The position numbers and the translations under genes were made by a program. A DNA stretch of 64,000 nucleotides from the NCBI RefSeq assembly GCF_902362185.1, contig NC_044503.1:9650957-9714956 (forward strand), written 5' to 3'. Below, one piece after another: positions 43,966 to 56,695 of this stretch; within the stretch, counting starts at the first letter, position 1; the number at the start of each line of letters is the position of its first letter. This DNA is from Chanos chanos. Its lineage: Eukaryota; Chordata; Actinopteri; Gonorynchiformes; Chanidae. The notes under the pieces are model-generated. The model saw only the letters and a program-made list of their open reading frames with translations. It was not told the origin of the DNA and searched no databases.

Positions 43966-44141
43966 TGGTAAGAGGTTCAAGGTGTCGCTCCAGCTTTAAA
44001 AGTGGATTTGACTCTTCATCCTTTCACTTCCTCAAAAACACACACCATCTCTCTCTTTCTGTCCTCCAACACCCCCCCCCCCACCTCTCTCTCTCTCCAT
44101 CACACCTTCCTCTCTCACAAACCTCTCTGGTCTCAGCTGGC

Positions 44142-47100
44142 TTAGTTTATGGGGGGGCAGCCCTCCCCAAACTTGGCAAGGTGAGCAGCATTCTTTGCTT
44201 CAAACAGTGCCTTTGTGACAGACAGAAAAGGAACATTTTGTTAAGAGGCATATCTCTTTCAACATTTCTGACATCTTCACTGTTAATAAGAATCTGACTT
44301 TTTTTTCTATCTTTGATATAGTCTATTGATATTACACTGAGCTATTACCAACATATACAACTATTTTTTATGTTAAAAACAACATCTCATTAAATGGTCC
44401 TTCATGCTTTGCAAGTCATTTTCCTCTAGAATCCTCATATTTATCAAAACAGAACTTGGAAACCTTTGACCGCTCGTACCTTGTTGTGGACGTAGGATTC
44501 ACAGGTGTAGCACCAGACAGAGAGGTCAGCGAAACTCAAGACCACGGGGTGATCGGACACCAGGCCGTGAGTTACCATGTGCTGGTTGACATAGCGACCG
44601 CAGAGCACCTGGAGCGTACCACAAAGGAACCGTTTAACGAAGGGGGACGTGGAAGGGTAAAGGAAATAAACGAGTGTGTTGTAGCGCGAATCATCTTACT
44701 AAAATAACTTGTGACCTACTCCAAAAAAACGAATACAAACATTCAACCAAACCACATAAACCGTTTGTGGTCAGCACCTTGTAACAGCTGAGGCAGATCC
44801 AGTTCTCGGCGTTAGAGCCACAGTCTTCACACGGCAGGAAGACGTCGACGCCTCCAGCAGGCACAGGCATGACCACTTCCAGGTGTGGGCACCAGGACAA
44901 AGGGTCAACAACATACATAGTCTCCTAAAAAACCCAGAGTCTCACAATGTTACCACAGTTAAGTAACCCCCTAGAATAACGACACAGAGGCACAGAAATG
45001 ACGGGAGAGGTCACATTACTTTTACCACGAAAGACACCTGCGGTATTCATACGGCGTCGGTTAATGTCACACAATAAAAAAAAAAAAAAAAATTTGTTTC
45101 GGTTTTCTTACGTGAAGCCAAACAAAAAAACGATATGTGAAAGGTAAAGTGAGAGACTGTACCCCATCCGTAGTCTCTGTTCCACAGACAAGCTCAAAGA
45201 CAGATTTCTGCGACCGTCCGGATGCGCCCTCTTCCACCTCGGCACCGGTCTCCTGTTCTCTCGGGGCAACAGGGACTGAGCCGGACCCAGAGGCAGGCTG
45301 AGGAAACATAGGGAATAAAAACATCATCCAGTGACTTCACAGCTATGATCCCGCTGTTGCTGACAAAGCTAATATCGTAGGTTCCTTACCTGAATCTCTG
45401 TTAAACCGGACGTAGGCTCCACACCCGTGACATCTGACTGTTTGGCATTCTCTGATGCCATCTGAGGTGAAGCTTCCTTCTGCCCAGTGTCGTCTGACTG
45501 AGTCCTGGGCTTTACTTTGCGTCTAGCCCCTCCCACAGGAACAGAAGATGGGCTGGGATTGGATGAGGTAGTTGTGTTCAGGTCCAATGAGACCAGACCC
45601 TGTGTCAGTTCGTCCAGCCCCGAATCTTCCTGAGCACCAACGGGTGAGACTGGTTTCGTTGCTTCAGGTGACTGCTGCTCGCCTGGAGTCTTGGCTGGTG
45701 TTGACTGGCGTGGAGACTTTTTGCCTTTGCCCCCTGACATCCGTTTGCCCTTCGGCTTGGGTGAGGGCAAGGACAAACGTAGAGACTCCGGGACTGAAGT
45801 CAAACGAGAAATAAAGTAAAAAAAAAAAAAACATTCCCGAACTACGAGACCGAATCCGTGATCAGGACAAACGGGTCGTGAGAAAACGCAGAGCTGTCCA
45901 TTTGTTTCAATAACAACATGAAGCTAACATGGTAGAAACAAGTAACGGAAGGCCTGAGGTGACCCCAGTGTACTTACGCTGTATTCTAAGAGACCTCCAG
46001 TAGGGGGCGTGAGCTCGGATGACGTTGTTGATGGAGACGGCAGCGTTCGGGTGAGGGGGGTGCAGAGAGGGCAGCGCTGGGGGAGCATCTCCCAGGAGCA
46101 TGCTGGTGCACATGGCCATGGACTCAGAGATGGAGGTCAGATTATAGCCTCCCTACAAAAAAGAACAGAGGAGAGAAATGAGGGAGACAAAAAACAGAAG
46201 AGTACAAATCATGAGTTAAGGCATAAATGAAAACTCAGAACAGAAAACTCCAGATGTATGAAAAATTGATACACGAAAGCAGAGTTTAATCTACTAGAGT
46301 ACTGTATCTTTGCTCTATTAAGGTAGAGTTTAAAATAAACCTTTGATCCAAAGTAGAATTTGATCTGACATTCTAAACTTTTGGTACAAAAGCTTTCAAG
46401 TACAAAGCAGAGATTGATCGACAAAAGAACTAAATCTTTCATCAAAAGCAGAGTGTGATCCACTTAAGTACGAAACCTTTCAAAAACTGGCATCAAAACT
46501 TCACATACGTCCAATCTTCAGTGAACCAGTGCTTTACTTAGTCCTGAGCAAAATTATTGATTTTGGCTAAAACCTTTGAGCTGGTTGTCAGTTTTGATAA
46601 ATTAGAAACATTGCTACTGGTCTTAGGTACTTTAAGAACAGTAACTGATTTCTACGTAATAAAAAAAGTATGTATGCTGTAAAAGTGAGGAGAAAGCATC
46701 AGAAGAAACACAGATAAATGAAGCAGTCCTCACCTCCAGCATGACGATCACTCTTCCTCCTGCTAAACTCTTGAGCTGGTGGGTGAAGTGGGCGTATCCC
46801 TGTGGGGACACCTGGTAACCGCCCAGAGGGTCACCACGCGCAGCATCAAACCCAGCCGATACAAGCACCAACTCTGGAGCAAACTGAGGTTAAAAAAAAA
46901 ACCTCAATCTTTAGAAGCATAATCGTTCTTTTACATCAGACAAAAAAAATGACAAAAAACCCCAAGCAGTCTTTATCGGAATCTTTAGCGATGACAAAGA
47001 GCTCACTGACATTTATTAATGCAATATTTCTGTTTACGGTGCCTTTGTTAGTGTGTGAGTGCGTGTGTGATCCTGTGTTAACCTTTCCTCTTCAGAATAA

Positions 47101-47392
47101 TCCTCGGTTCAGCTGATGAGTTGATTAGCGGTGAAGTGCTACTCAGGCTCGCTGTGCATTAGTGTGCGAGTGTGCGTCGTCCTGCACTAACCTCTCGTGC
47201 GACGGGCATGATGACGTGATGAAAGGCGGCCAGGTATTCCGAGTCGCCCATCTTGCCTCCGCTCCAGGGAATGTTGACGTTATAGCCCTGAGCTTTTCCC
47301 AGACCCACCCTGTCAAAGTTTGCATCCTCAGACGAAGGGAAGAACGTCCCATCCTCATAGCGATGGAGGGAGATGTACAAAACACTGCAAGA

Positions 47393-47433
<41 letters not shown>

Positions 47434-49547
47434 GAGTTAGAGATGAGACTGATGCGTGACAATCAAGTGTGAGATCTGACTTTTAATGAAGTGATCTGTA
47501 TACCTAGAGTAGACAATTCAGTCATTTCATGCATGAGTTACTAAAATTACTGCTTACTGGCATCACGTAAAGGTGTGTTTCAAAACAAAGATACTTTTTT
47601 ACTGTACCAAATTGCAAGCAACTTTAATGTACTTTTGGATGAGACAATACATTCAACTCCTGAAAGAGCTTTTATGAATTCACTGACAGACATGAAAACT
47701 CGGCAGGACCTTATAATCCATGATCTAAGACACAGAATCTAAGACATTGTACGCTGATACAGCGCCTGTTTCTTAGATAAGCAATGTTAGGACAGCAGAG
47801 TGTGCGGAAGGCTTCGATGACTGACAGCTACCTGGAATCCTCTTCAAACATGTGCTGAGTGCCGTTGCCGTGGTGAACGTCCCAGTCGAGGATGAGGACC
47901 CGCAAAGATTTGCGGGTGATGCTCTGGGCGTATCGGGCGGTCAGGGCGGCTGTGTTGAAGAAGCAAAACCCGCAGGCGGAGTCTTGTTCAGCGTGGTGGC
48001 CCGGAGGACGGACGATGGCCACAGCGTTTCTCACCTGCTCACAAACGAATCACCCCCAGAAAACACATAAAATTACATTAAGACAGGCTAGAGAATGACA
48101 ACAACACTCACACACATAGGTTAAGTGCCACAGGAGCCGATCAAAGCCGTACCACTACGTCAAGAGGGCAGAGGGACTCGCCTGGTCCCTGATTTACGTT
48201 TTTATTCTCAAGCCATGCGGATCAATGCCGAATAATTATCCTTCAGGTGCAGTTCTGCTTAGCTATGCTTTTAGAGCCAAAGGCAGTAAACAAGAAAAGA
48301 GAGTCAGTCACCTGTCCAGTGAGCACAGCCTGTGCTGCGTTAAAACATGCTCCTGCTGCCAGCAATGCACATTTATAAGTCTCTTTGCAGATGTAGATAG
48401 AGTTGTACTCCGTTCCCTGCCGGTGCAAATCCCTGGGTTTCATCTGCTCTGTGCTCTTGATAGTGTTAATATGCTCTAAGCTGAGGGGAGAGAGAGAGAG
48501 AGAGAGGTTTCAGATTGAAATCAATACCAGCCCTGACTCTCAGCACAGTGATGGTTTTCCCTACAGACAGATGAGAGGAACTGAGTCAAGACGGACCTAC
48601 CTGTGACATAGAGACAGCTCCTCTTCCGTGGCCGGTCGGGCTGGTATCCGATGGCAACGGGTCACCAGACCCAGCTCCTCGTGTCGGGCGAAGATGCTAA
48701 AGATTCTCATAGGCTGTTCTGGGTGGTGACTGTGGAAATGGAAAAACATAAACACAAATTTGAGAGAGAAGGAGAAAAAAACACATGTGTATAGACAGAT
48801 ATGTACACACCATGGCCAAAACCTCAGTGATCTATACAAATCATGGTACAAATATCAGATTTATTCAGAATGTGTAATATTACTAATTCATACATTTCAT
48901 AATACCCTTCTGTTCCTGCCCACTTGATTGAAGCTACCTGGCTCCACAATGGGAAATGACCTCGCTGGTTCGTATGTATGCTTATGGTAATAACTGTATA
49001 CATATATATATTTATATATATATATATATACATATATATATACCAGTCTAAAGCTGGTCTCACCCATCCCACATGTTGTGGTGCTCCATCATGGTCTCAT
49101 CATAAACCAGTCCAGTCTTGACTAGGGGGCTTTGCGGATCCTCTACGCTGGGGCTGGCACACACCGCGGCAGGCACTGGTTCTCTCTCGGACAGCGGGCC
49201 TCCTTCTGCAGTCAACACACACAAACACAACACAGGCTAGACTGCAAAAACCACATCTGCCACTAAACCACTAACCGAAGATCTTTTACATACACTCATT
49301 CCCTTCACTGAAGCATGTGAATCTGACTCATTATGACGTTTTTTTTCAAGCTTTAGATGTGGAGGTATAGAAGCTGCTCCATCGACATCAGAAAATTGAG
49401 TCAAGTTCCTTGTCTATTTTAGTTGTAGCGTTATTTCCTCAGTTTGTGTCACACTTTGACACTTACCCAGTGTTTGCAAGCTGGTCCAGAATGGATACAG
49501 AGCTGAGATGGTTTGGGCGATGGACTTCAGAGCACTGAAATCAAAAT

Positions 49548-49582
<35 letters not shown>

Positions 49583-50136
49583 ATGGTTTACAATAGGGAA
49601 ATTATGAAAGTATTTGCATGTATCTCATGGGCGTCACCTCTGACTCGGAGCTCCGGGAGAGGGTAGGAGAGGGCAGGGGTCCCCAAGCAAAGCCTTCAGG
49701 CTGGCACAAACACCCTCAGCAAGGGACTGGAGGTTATATCCCCCCTGACACAGCCAGCCAACAGGAGATAGCTCTATGAGTGACACGCTTCAACATAACA
49801 ACAACATCCTCGCTCCATTTTGACTTAATCAACCTTTTTGCCCTGTAGGTCAGTAATGGCAGTGAGTGTGTGAGGTAATTTTGGGAACAGAGACGAAGTC
49901 CTCAGTTTAATGTTATGTGTCAGAGTAAGGGTTACAAAGCTGTCACGAAAACCGTTTTAATCTAGCTTTATGTCCTCGTGAATTAAAAGGTAATTATCCC
50001 ACATTACATTCCACTGGCTCTTTAAAGAAAATGTTGTATTGCTTACCTCCAGGGCAAGAATGAGCCTTCCCTGAGCCAAGCCTTTTAGCAAGTGAGTGAG
50101 GACAGAGAAACACAGCGGGCTGGCACTCATCTCCCC

Positions 50137-50202
<66 letters not shown>

Positions 50203-51007
50203 TTAAAGGGCACTACTAGTGGATTACAATGCATATAATGCACACCAATCAGGATCTAACTGTTTGTACAGTCATACTCATTTACTGAGTAGACTGGTAT
50301 TTAATGACTGCACTCATATTAGACAGCATGAATATTTAATCAGTATCTATTTGTATTCCTATTGCAAAAGCCTTAAGACAAACAAACTATATTTCATGAA
50401 CACTGCTAATCTTTATTTAAAGATATGCATACCTTGGGGTCACCAGTCACACAGTCAAATCCTGCTGCCACTAACACAAGTTGAGGCTGGAACTACAAAG
50501 GACATACATATTCCTATTAGTGTTACTTGACACTGTTCCCCATTCACACCAGACAGGAATGCAGATGTGTCTGGATGATAAGATCCTCTGTGAGTGAGGA
50601 TGTGATCAAAGAGACAGAGCAGTGATTCAGCACTGCCATACCTCATAAGCCACAGGCAGCAGAAGTTGCTGGAACGCTGCAATGTAGTCACTATCTTCCA
50701 TCCCAATCTGCACAACACAGCATAGAAACACAGCATAAAAAAAAACAAAAAAACACCAAAATACAGTACGAAAACACAGCACGAAAACACAGCTCAAATT
50801 CAATGGCAGACTTTTCAAAAAAAAAAAAATGAAACGAGGCACAATCGTTTAAGCTCAATCAGCTAATCCTGTTAGAGAGTCTAAACAAAGCAATCTGTTT
50901 TTCTGCAGTACTGCTTCAGGGATTTAACGCTCGTTTTGATTTCAAGACGTCACATCGTTTCCCGCGATTACAGTTAAAGGAAAGAGACGGAAAGAGGGCG
51001 AGATGAG

Positions 51008-51040
<33 letters not shown>

Positions 51041-53456
51041 TGGGGGTCCTTGCCTTGTTCCAGGGTAGGTTGATGTTGTAGCCCTGCCCTGCTCCTGTGC
51101 CTACAGCACTGCTGTCTGATTCCTTCAGATGAGGCCAGAAGGAGCCCTCTTCATATCTGTGCACTGAGAAGTACAGCACGCTACACAAGAACAAAAGGCC
51201 AAGAGAGAGAATCAACCAAAGGCAAAGCCAAACTCTAACACTGGAGCACAAATTCAGTGATGTTCAAACGGTAAAATGTGAGAGGTACTAGTAAAATATC
51301 AACAAAAACCAGAAGAAAGTTGAAACACCTCATCAGTTAGAGAGAAAGCACATTGAATACGTCAGATATTCAAAGAAAAATATTCTATATCGTTTTACTG
51401 TTTTTATTAGTTCCATTACACCTTGGAAGGTTTCAACTGACAAATGGATTCGGTTCTGGCAGACTAGGACGTGTTATCTTTTTACCTTGGATCTTCTTCA
51501 AAAATGTACTGAATTCCTTGACCATGGTGTACATCCCAGTCCACAATGAGGATTCTACAACACAGAACATGCAAAGCCATGTGAAAGCCATGTCTTGTAT
51601 GTACATGTCTGTGTTTTTGCAAAGGATGTGTGCATGAGGACTCACCGTTCTATGCCGTGTTGCTTCTGCGCGTAGCGAGCTGCGATGGCCAGGTTATTGA
51701 ACATACAGTATCCATTCATCCGATTAACCTGCGCGTGGTGGCCCGGAGGTCTGCGTGTGTGTGTGTGTGTGTATGTGTGTGTGTGCGTGACAGGAATAGA
51801 TTAAAAGTTTGAGACGACAGCTAAATTAAGAACACAGAGCGACAGGAAGGTAGTTGAAGTTTGGTTTCAGGTTACCTAATCACGCAGAATCCGTTCTGCA
51901 CCTGTGACGTCATTACTTTGTCAACCATTTGTAGGCCGGCGCCCACGGCCAGAGAAGCACAGGCGAAAGAGTCCTGTTCAGGAGAAAAGCTCAAATGAGC
52001 ACCTGAAGACATCTGAACAAGTACTGAAATTCATTCCACACCCGAATGCATCCAGCTAACAAACAGGCTGACAAACAGGCATAATCTTAGACAGGCACTA
52101 TTGACATTACTTGAGAAACTTACTGGATGGAGATAGACAGAGTCATACGTATCAGAGAGAGACTTCAGCTCCTCCTCAGACATCTTCTGCGTGGACTTCA
52201 TCAGTTCAACATATTCCTTCCTATTAATACAATATTCTGAGATTAAGTCAAGAGAAAAAAACAAATAACAAAAAGCATCTAGACTATTATGTTCATAAGT
52301 GGATCCTCTATCACTTACGTGTGAACAAGCAAAAGCTCCTGGTCTGAAGCTGCTCTGGCCTACAATGTTAACCAGTATAAGTCAGTGTAGATATGACAAA
52401 GGTAAAGTGTCTATGTGGAGTAACTCTTATTTAAACAGCAGGTTTGAGGGTCTCTTACCTCCACCTGCACACAGCGAGAGAGCAGATCCTCTGTCTTTAT
52501 CATCTCCATAACAGTACTGAACCTTTCTGGACATTCTGGATGACTGAAAAAAATAAATAAATAAAATACAGCAAAAGATAAATTGGAAATGCAAAAGCCT
52601 TCGAACAAAGCTTAAAAACATTATCATTATTATTATTATTATTATGTCTATTATGAATTAGAGCTGTGAGGAGAAAACATTTTTCTGTGTGAGGTAACAG
52701 ACAACAACATAAGGTTTTCCATGTTCTGAATCATGTGACTTATTAAAAAGTTGTCTAGTATAAGAGTGAGGTTTGCGCTTAGGATGTGATATGACAGATT
52801 ATTTGAGACACTGTCTTGGCTGGCTCCCGTGCAGTATTTTCAATGCAGTTAAATAATGGTTCGACACAAGGTTTTCATTAAAACCAAAACTGGAACACAA
52901 CTGCTATTTCTGTCTAACTATGAACAGGTGAGCCATTGCAAATAAAGATTAATGTGTCATCCAGTGTAATATCTTCATGACCTTAGAGTTTCTCATGACT
53001 TGAAATCAATCTTCAAACTGTTGTTCATGTTAGCTTAACTGCATGTACCTGCACAAGACAGGACAACAGGAAGACTGTTTCAAAACAGTGAAAGTCATAA
53101 GTTTGTTATTCGCTCATCAAACTGTACCTGGTGTCCCACAGACAGCGATGTTGGGTAAAAGTGTCAGAGAAGACAAGTCCGGTACTTGTTCCCACCGTTT
53201 TGCAACACAGATTCTAAAACAGAGGACAACAACCACTCAAAAACATGTGTATAAGACATGATGAGATATTTTTGGAAATCTCCAAACATGCTGTTTTTTG
53301 TTTTTGCTTTTTTCCCCTGACTGAGGTGCATCCATGTCTCTGCTCCTTCAAAGTTATAACATCTTTTTATAACATCAGATTGTTATCACACCATTCCAGG
53401 ATGATTTAGCATGTCCGTCACTGGAAGATTTTATATATATATATACGTATGTGTGT

Positions 53457-53512
<56 letters not shown>

Positions 53513-54489
53513 GTATGTGTGCATGTATGTATTCACAGACAAAGGTTTGAAATCATGTCAACCAGTTAAATACAGCTGAGCTCAATTCTAAATGACATGA
53601 AAAAGGGTTGTACATTTAAATTACACAGTTCAGTTTTGCATTGAAAGTACACCTCATGTCTTTGGTTGAAGAATTTCAGGAATATAATAAATGCACTTTC
53701 ATTTCAGTTTGCAACATGACAAAATACAGAAAACGCAGGTGAGCACATTTGGAGGCTCCTGTATGTTACAAGCCAATAAAGAGGTTAAACAGAGGTTTCA
53801 CATGTATTGAGACATTAGGAAATACAAGACACATTCACTATCAGTACAGATATGAATGAAGCACTTACCAGACTTTTAAGCTTATTGGTCATCTCTTCCT
53901 CCATTTTATTTCTGTCCATTCTTCCCTTCCTGCGGGTCTCCTGAAGGCTCGGTTTCTTATGGTTCGGTTTGCTGTTCTCCCTCTTAAGTGAGATAAGGGA
54001 GGGAAAAAAGAGCGGTGAGTCTCTTGAATGTGCTCATGAATAAATCCTGTTATTGACGTTGAATCAAAGACGAGGTCAAACCGAAATAAAAAAAAAAAAA
54101 GGGAGTGAAAGGGCATCACCCACTTCTTTATCCTAGTAATTTTCAACTTCAGGACGTTCAATATTTAGCCGTGACATAACACAGAGTAGGATCTGATCTA
54201 GCGTGCAAATTCCAAGAAGCGTGTTGTTGATCATTAACTCATACACATATGAAGACAATGAAATATCGTTGCATGCAGGCCATTTGGCTTCAAAACAATA
54301 TCACTGTCACCCAATGCTTAGTAACAACTAGAGCTGTAGATCCTGGAGTGATGTACTTCATATGCATGCTAGTTGTCTAAGGGGGAGGGGGTGAACTTTT
54401 CTTACTTTCGCTGTGTTTCCGGGTGTGCGTGGTGAACGGGCAGAGCCCTTGGCTCCTTTTGAACCTGTGGGGTCTGGTACGGAATCCAT
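44142..54489 (-). CDS. hdac6: Histone deacetylase 6, complete coding region
   Basis: Cytoplasmic zinc deacetylase of tubulin, HSP90 and cortactin that also binds ubiquitin ends. The 27 coding exons on the minus strand are 54489-54406, 53982-53869, 53213-53128, 52543-52459, 52359-52319, 52220-52124, 51973-51876, 51750-51646, 51554-51486, 51180-51054, 50707-50642, 50492-50433, 50136-50047, 49744-49638, 49534-49467, 49205-49064, 48729-48601, 48480-48312, 48034-47832, 47384-47192, 46883-46734, 46152-45978, 45793-45390, 45297-45163, 44924-44778, 44608-44480 and 44210-44142. They join to about 1113 aa without a break. Catalytic domain 1 (about 75-410) has RPPGHHAQ and DWDVHHGQG; domain 2 (about 468-800) has [17 protein letters not shown] and [12 protein letters not shown]; both end in LEGGYNL. 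A Ser/Pro/Lys-rich linker of about 180 aa lacks the human SE14 repeats. The C-terminal ZnF-UBP has [34 protein letters not shown] and ends FGEGCPPIN. The intron after 51054 is GC-AG. Confidence 0.96.
50138..50201. repeat. (CA)n microsatellite touching an HDAC6 splice acceptor
   Basis: About 32 CA units. On the HDAC6 sense strand the intron ends (GT)n-TAG directly before the exon at 50136, so the microsatellite replaces the usual pyrimidine tract. Confidence 0.95.
51011..51039 (+). repeat. Poly-G run of 29 in an HDAC6 intron
   Basis: Uninterrupted guanines 14 bp downstream, in the sense of the gene, of the GC donor at 51053-51052. The HDAC6 pre-mRNA would carry a poly-C stretch here. Confidence 0.9.
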
Positions 54490-55545
54490 TCTGAGGCCAA
54501 CACTGCTTCACCTGAATCACAGACCAGGTCAGAATCTCATTAGACACAAGCATGCATGCATGCATGCATACTGTGTGTGTGTGTGTGTGTGTTTACAATC
54601 ATACGGCCACCAGAACATCTATTCTTCTGAAACTTTGGTTTCCAAAGGAGGGAAGAAATTATATCACTTTATTTTGTTTATCATACATACAGGTTTGTTA
54701 AAACCAAGCACAATTGTCCAACTTAAGCATTTGATTTTTTTTTTTTTTTATAATTACACCCAAGAACAGGTAAGATTGAAGCTGTGAGAGACTGAAAGTA
54801 GACAGTAAACAATCCTTATAAAATCGTATCAAGAAATAATCAGGCTCTGAGATCTAAGTGTGGTTATCAGCAATCTTGGGGTTTTACTCATTATCTTACA
54901 AAGTTTTACGCGCTTCTACAATGTTATCCTATGATCAACAAAACGAAAGTGGTATAGTCACGAGCCCACACAGAACGAGGAAAAAAGGATCGATTCTTTT
55001 TCTTTAAATGTTCCTCTACATACATGGACAGTAACCAATTAGCTAGCTACACCCTTCGCTTCATTCAGGTTAGCTAGATGACTGTAATAATCTTCACACA
55101 AAATAATAATTAGACCTATAAATAACAGATGTTAGCTAACTTATGACTGAAAAGTTCACTTACTATTTCCTTATTATTTTTTTTTTAATTGTTCCTTGAT
55201 TATTTGTTTTTACTGTTCACTTTCTTCTGACACAACACATCCTAATTTCAAACAGAATGCGCGCTACACATCAGCCGACCGTTTGTTGAGGCAAGGGTTT
55301 CTGACTGTGCTAGATTTTCAAACTCATTGTTAGTTTCTAAGTCTCATGCAAACGGAAAGGTAGCTTGCAAAAAAAATAGCGATGCAACACTGCACGATGA
55401 CCGTCCACTAAAAAGACAACTGGAAGCGCACAAAAATGAAAAATATTTGTTTGGTTTCCTCTCTCAATGCTAGCCGACTACACTACCGTAACTCATTCCG
55501 TCGCGCAGCACACGCCCCTGTCTTGAGGACAACGACGCAAATATA

Positions 55546-55553
55546 TGACGTCA
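55546..55553. promoter_or_regulatory. Full palindromic CRE (TGACGTCA) in the putative HDAC6 promoter
   Basis: A perfect CREB/ATF octamer about 1.06 kb upstream of the HDAC6 ATG, inside the locally most CpG-containing stretch (CGTCGCGCAGCACACGCCCC nearby, 55500-55519), which is a plausible promoter. The transcription start is not visible, so the role is inferred. Confidence 0.45.
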
Positions 55554-56604
55554 GATTGTACGGAGCGCTTTTCTTCTTGTTGAAATGATACAGTAACACA
55601 TGAGGTCACTGTTACAAAGTAAATGCATCCACAACACACATTTCAACTGAGACGGTGAGGAAACAGCAAAAGAGCATTCTATAAAGTGATGTTGCAGAAA
55701 CATACCGTATGTCTGATATGTATTATCTCAAAATTCGAGATAGGAAATCAATATTTTACTGAAATATTCTTCTCCTAAATATCGCCCATGTCAAGTGTTC
55801 TGAACATACGTTTTCATTTTTTGACACAGATTTGGGAACATAAAAATTCCTCTTTGCTGGAATGCAGTGAAGGACTGTATTAAATAGTATTTAAAAAAAA
55901 ATAAAAATAAAAACATAATTACAGAACAGTTCCATTATGAATATGCATTACACCTGTATCCTAGCTAGAGTTCAAAACATTTTTCAGCCAAACGTTTCTT
56001 TTTCATGAAAATAGAAATCTAAAGCATCAGAAATTAAAACAGCAAATTTGCAAATTATATCACATTATATTAATGGAATATTATTGACCCAAGATCAAAA
56101 CAGAAGTTCAATTCTTAGTAAGGAATAAATAAAACAAAAACACCAGGTTTGGTACAGCGTCCTTTGACTATGCATACATCAAATATTTCTTATTCTAAAC
56201 TCACTTTGGTGTCACTGGCTGAAAGCTTCTATGTTCACGTTTATAATAGTCATTCAGTTTGGTTTATGGTACTTGACATGTATGTTCCAGTAGGATTTTT
56301 TTTTCTTTGCGTGATTGCAGATCAGAACATATTCGAAGGAAAGGAAGTCATAGAGTATTAAGAGGCAAACTGTTGACTCTGGTAGAGATCCTTTTTATAT
56401 AAAATGTATCGTGCTCACCAAAGCGGCCTTTCAGTGAGTTGGCTGAAATGTACATGAACAAAATGGTTGAGGACACAAACATATACAGAGAGACAGAGAA
56501 CAAAGGATCCATTGGGGGAAAAAAATGTCATAATAAACAAGGGTAAGAAAAATGTTCATGTTTCAACATTTCATTAAAAATTGTTGGTTTGGTTAAAAAA
56601 TGTC

Positions 56605-56644
<40 letters not shown>

Positions 56645-56648
56645 TGCA

Positions 56649-56695
<47 letters not shown>

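Larger units (their letters stand above)
40481..44141. other. LHFPL 5' flank and HDAC6 3' flank
   Basis: Holds a (CT)n repeat at 40821-40858, GGGA repeats at 41118-41163, a GA repeat near 41500-41524 (all on the upstream side of the LHFPL gene), a MITE at 41970-42164, a GT repeat at 43304-43329 and a 30-G run at 43934-43963. No gene is recognised. The HDAC6 3' UTR must begin at the right end, going leftwards from 44141. Confidence 0.5.
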
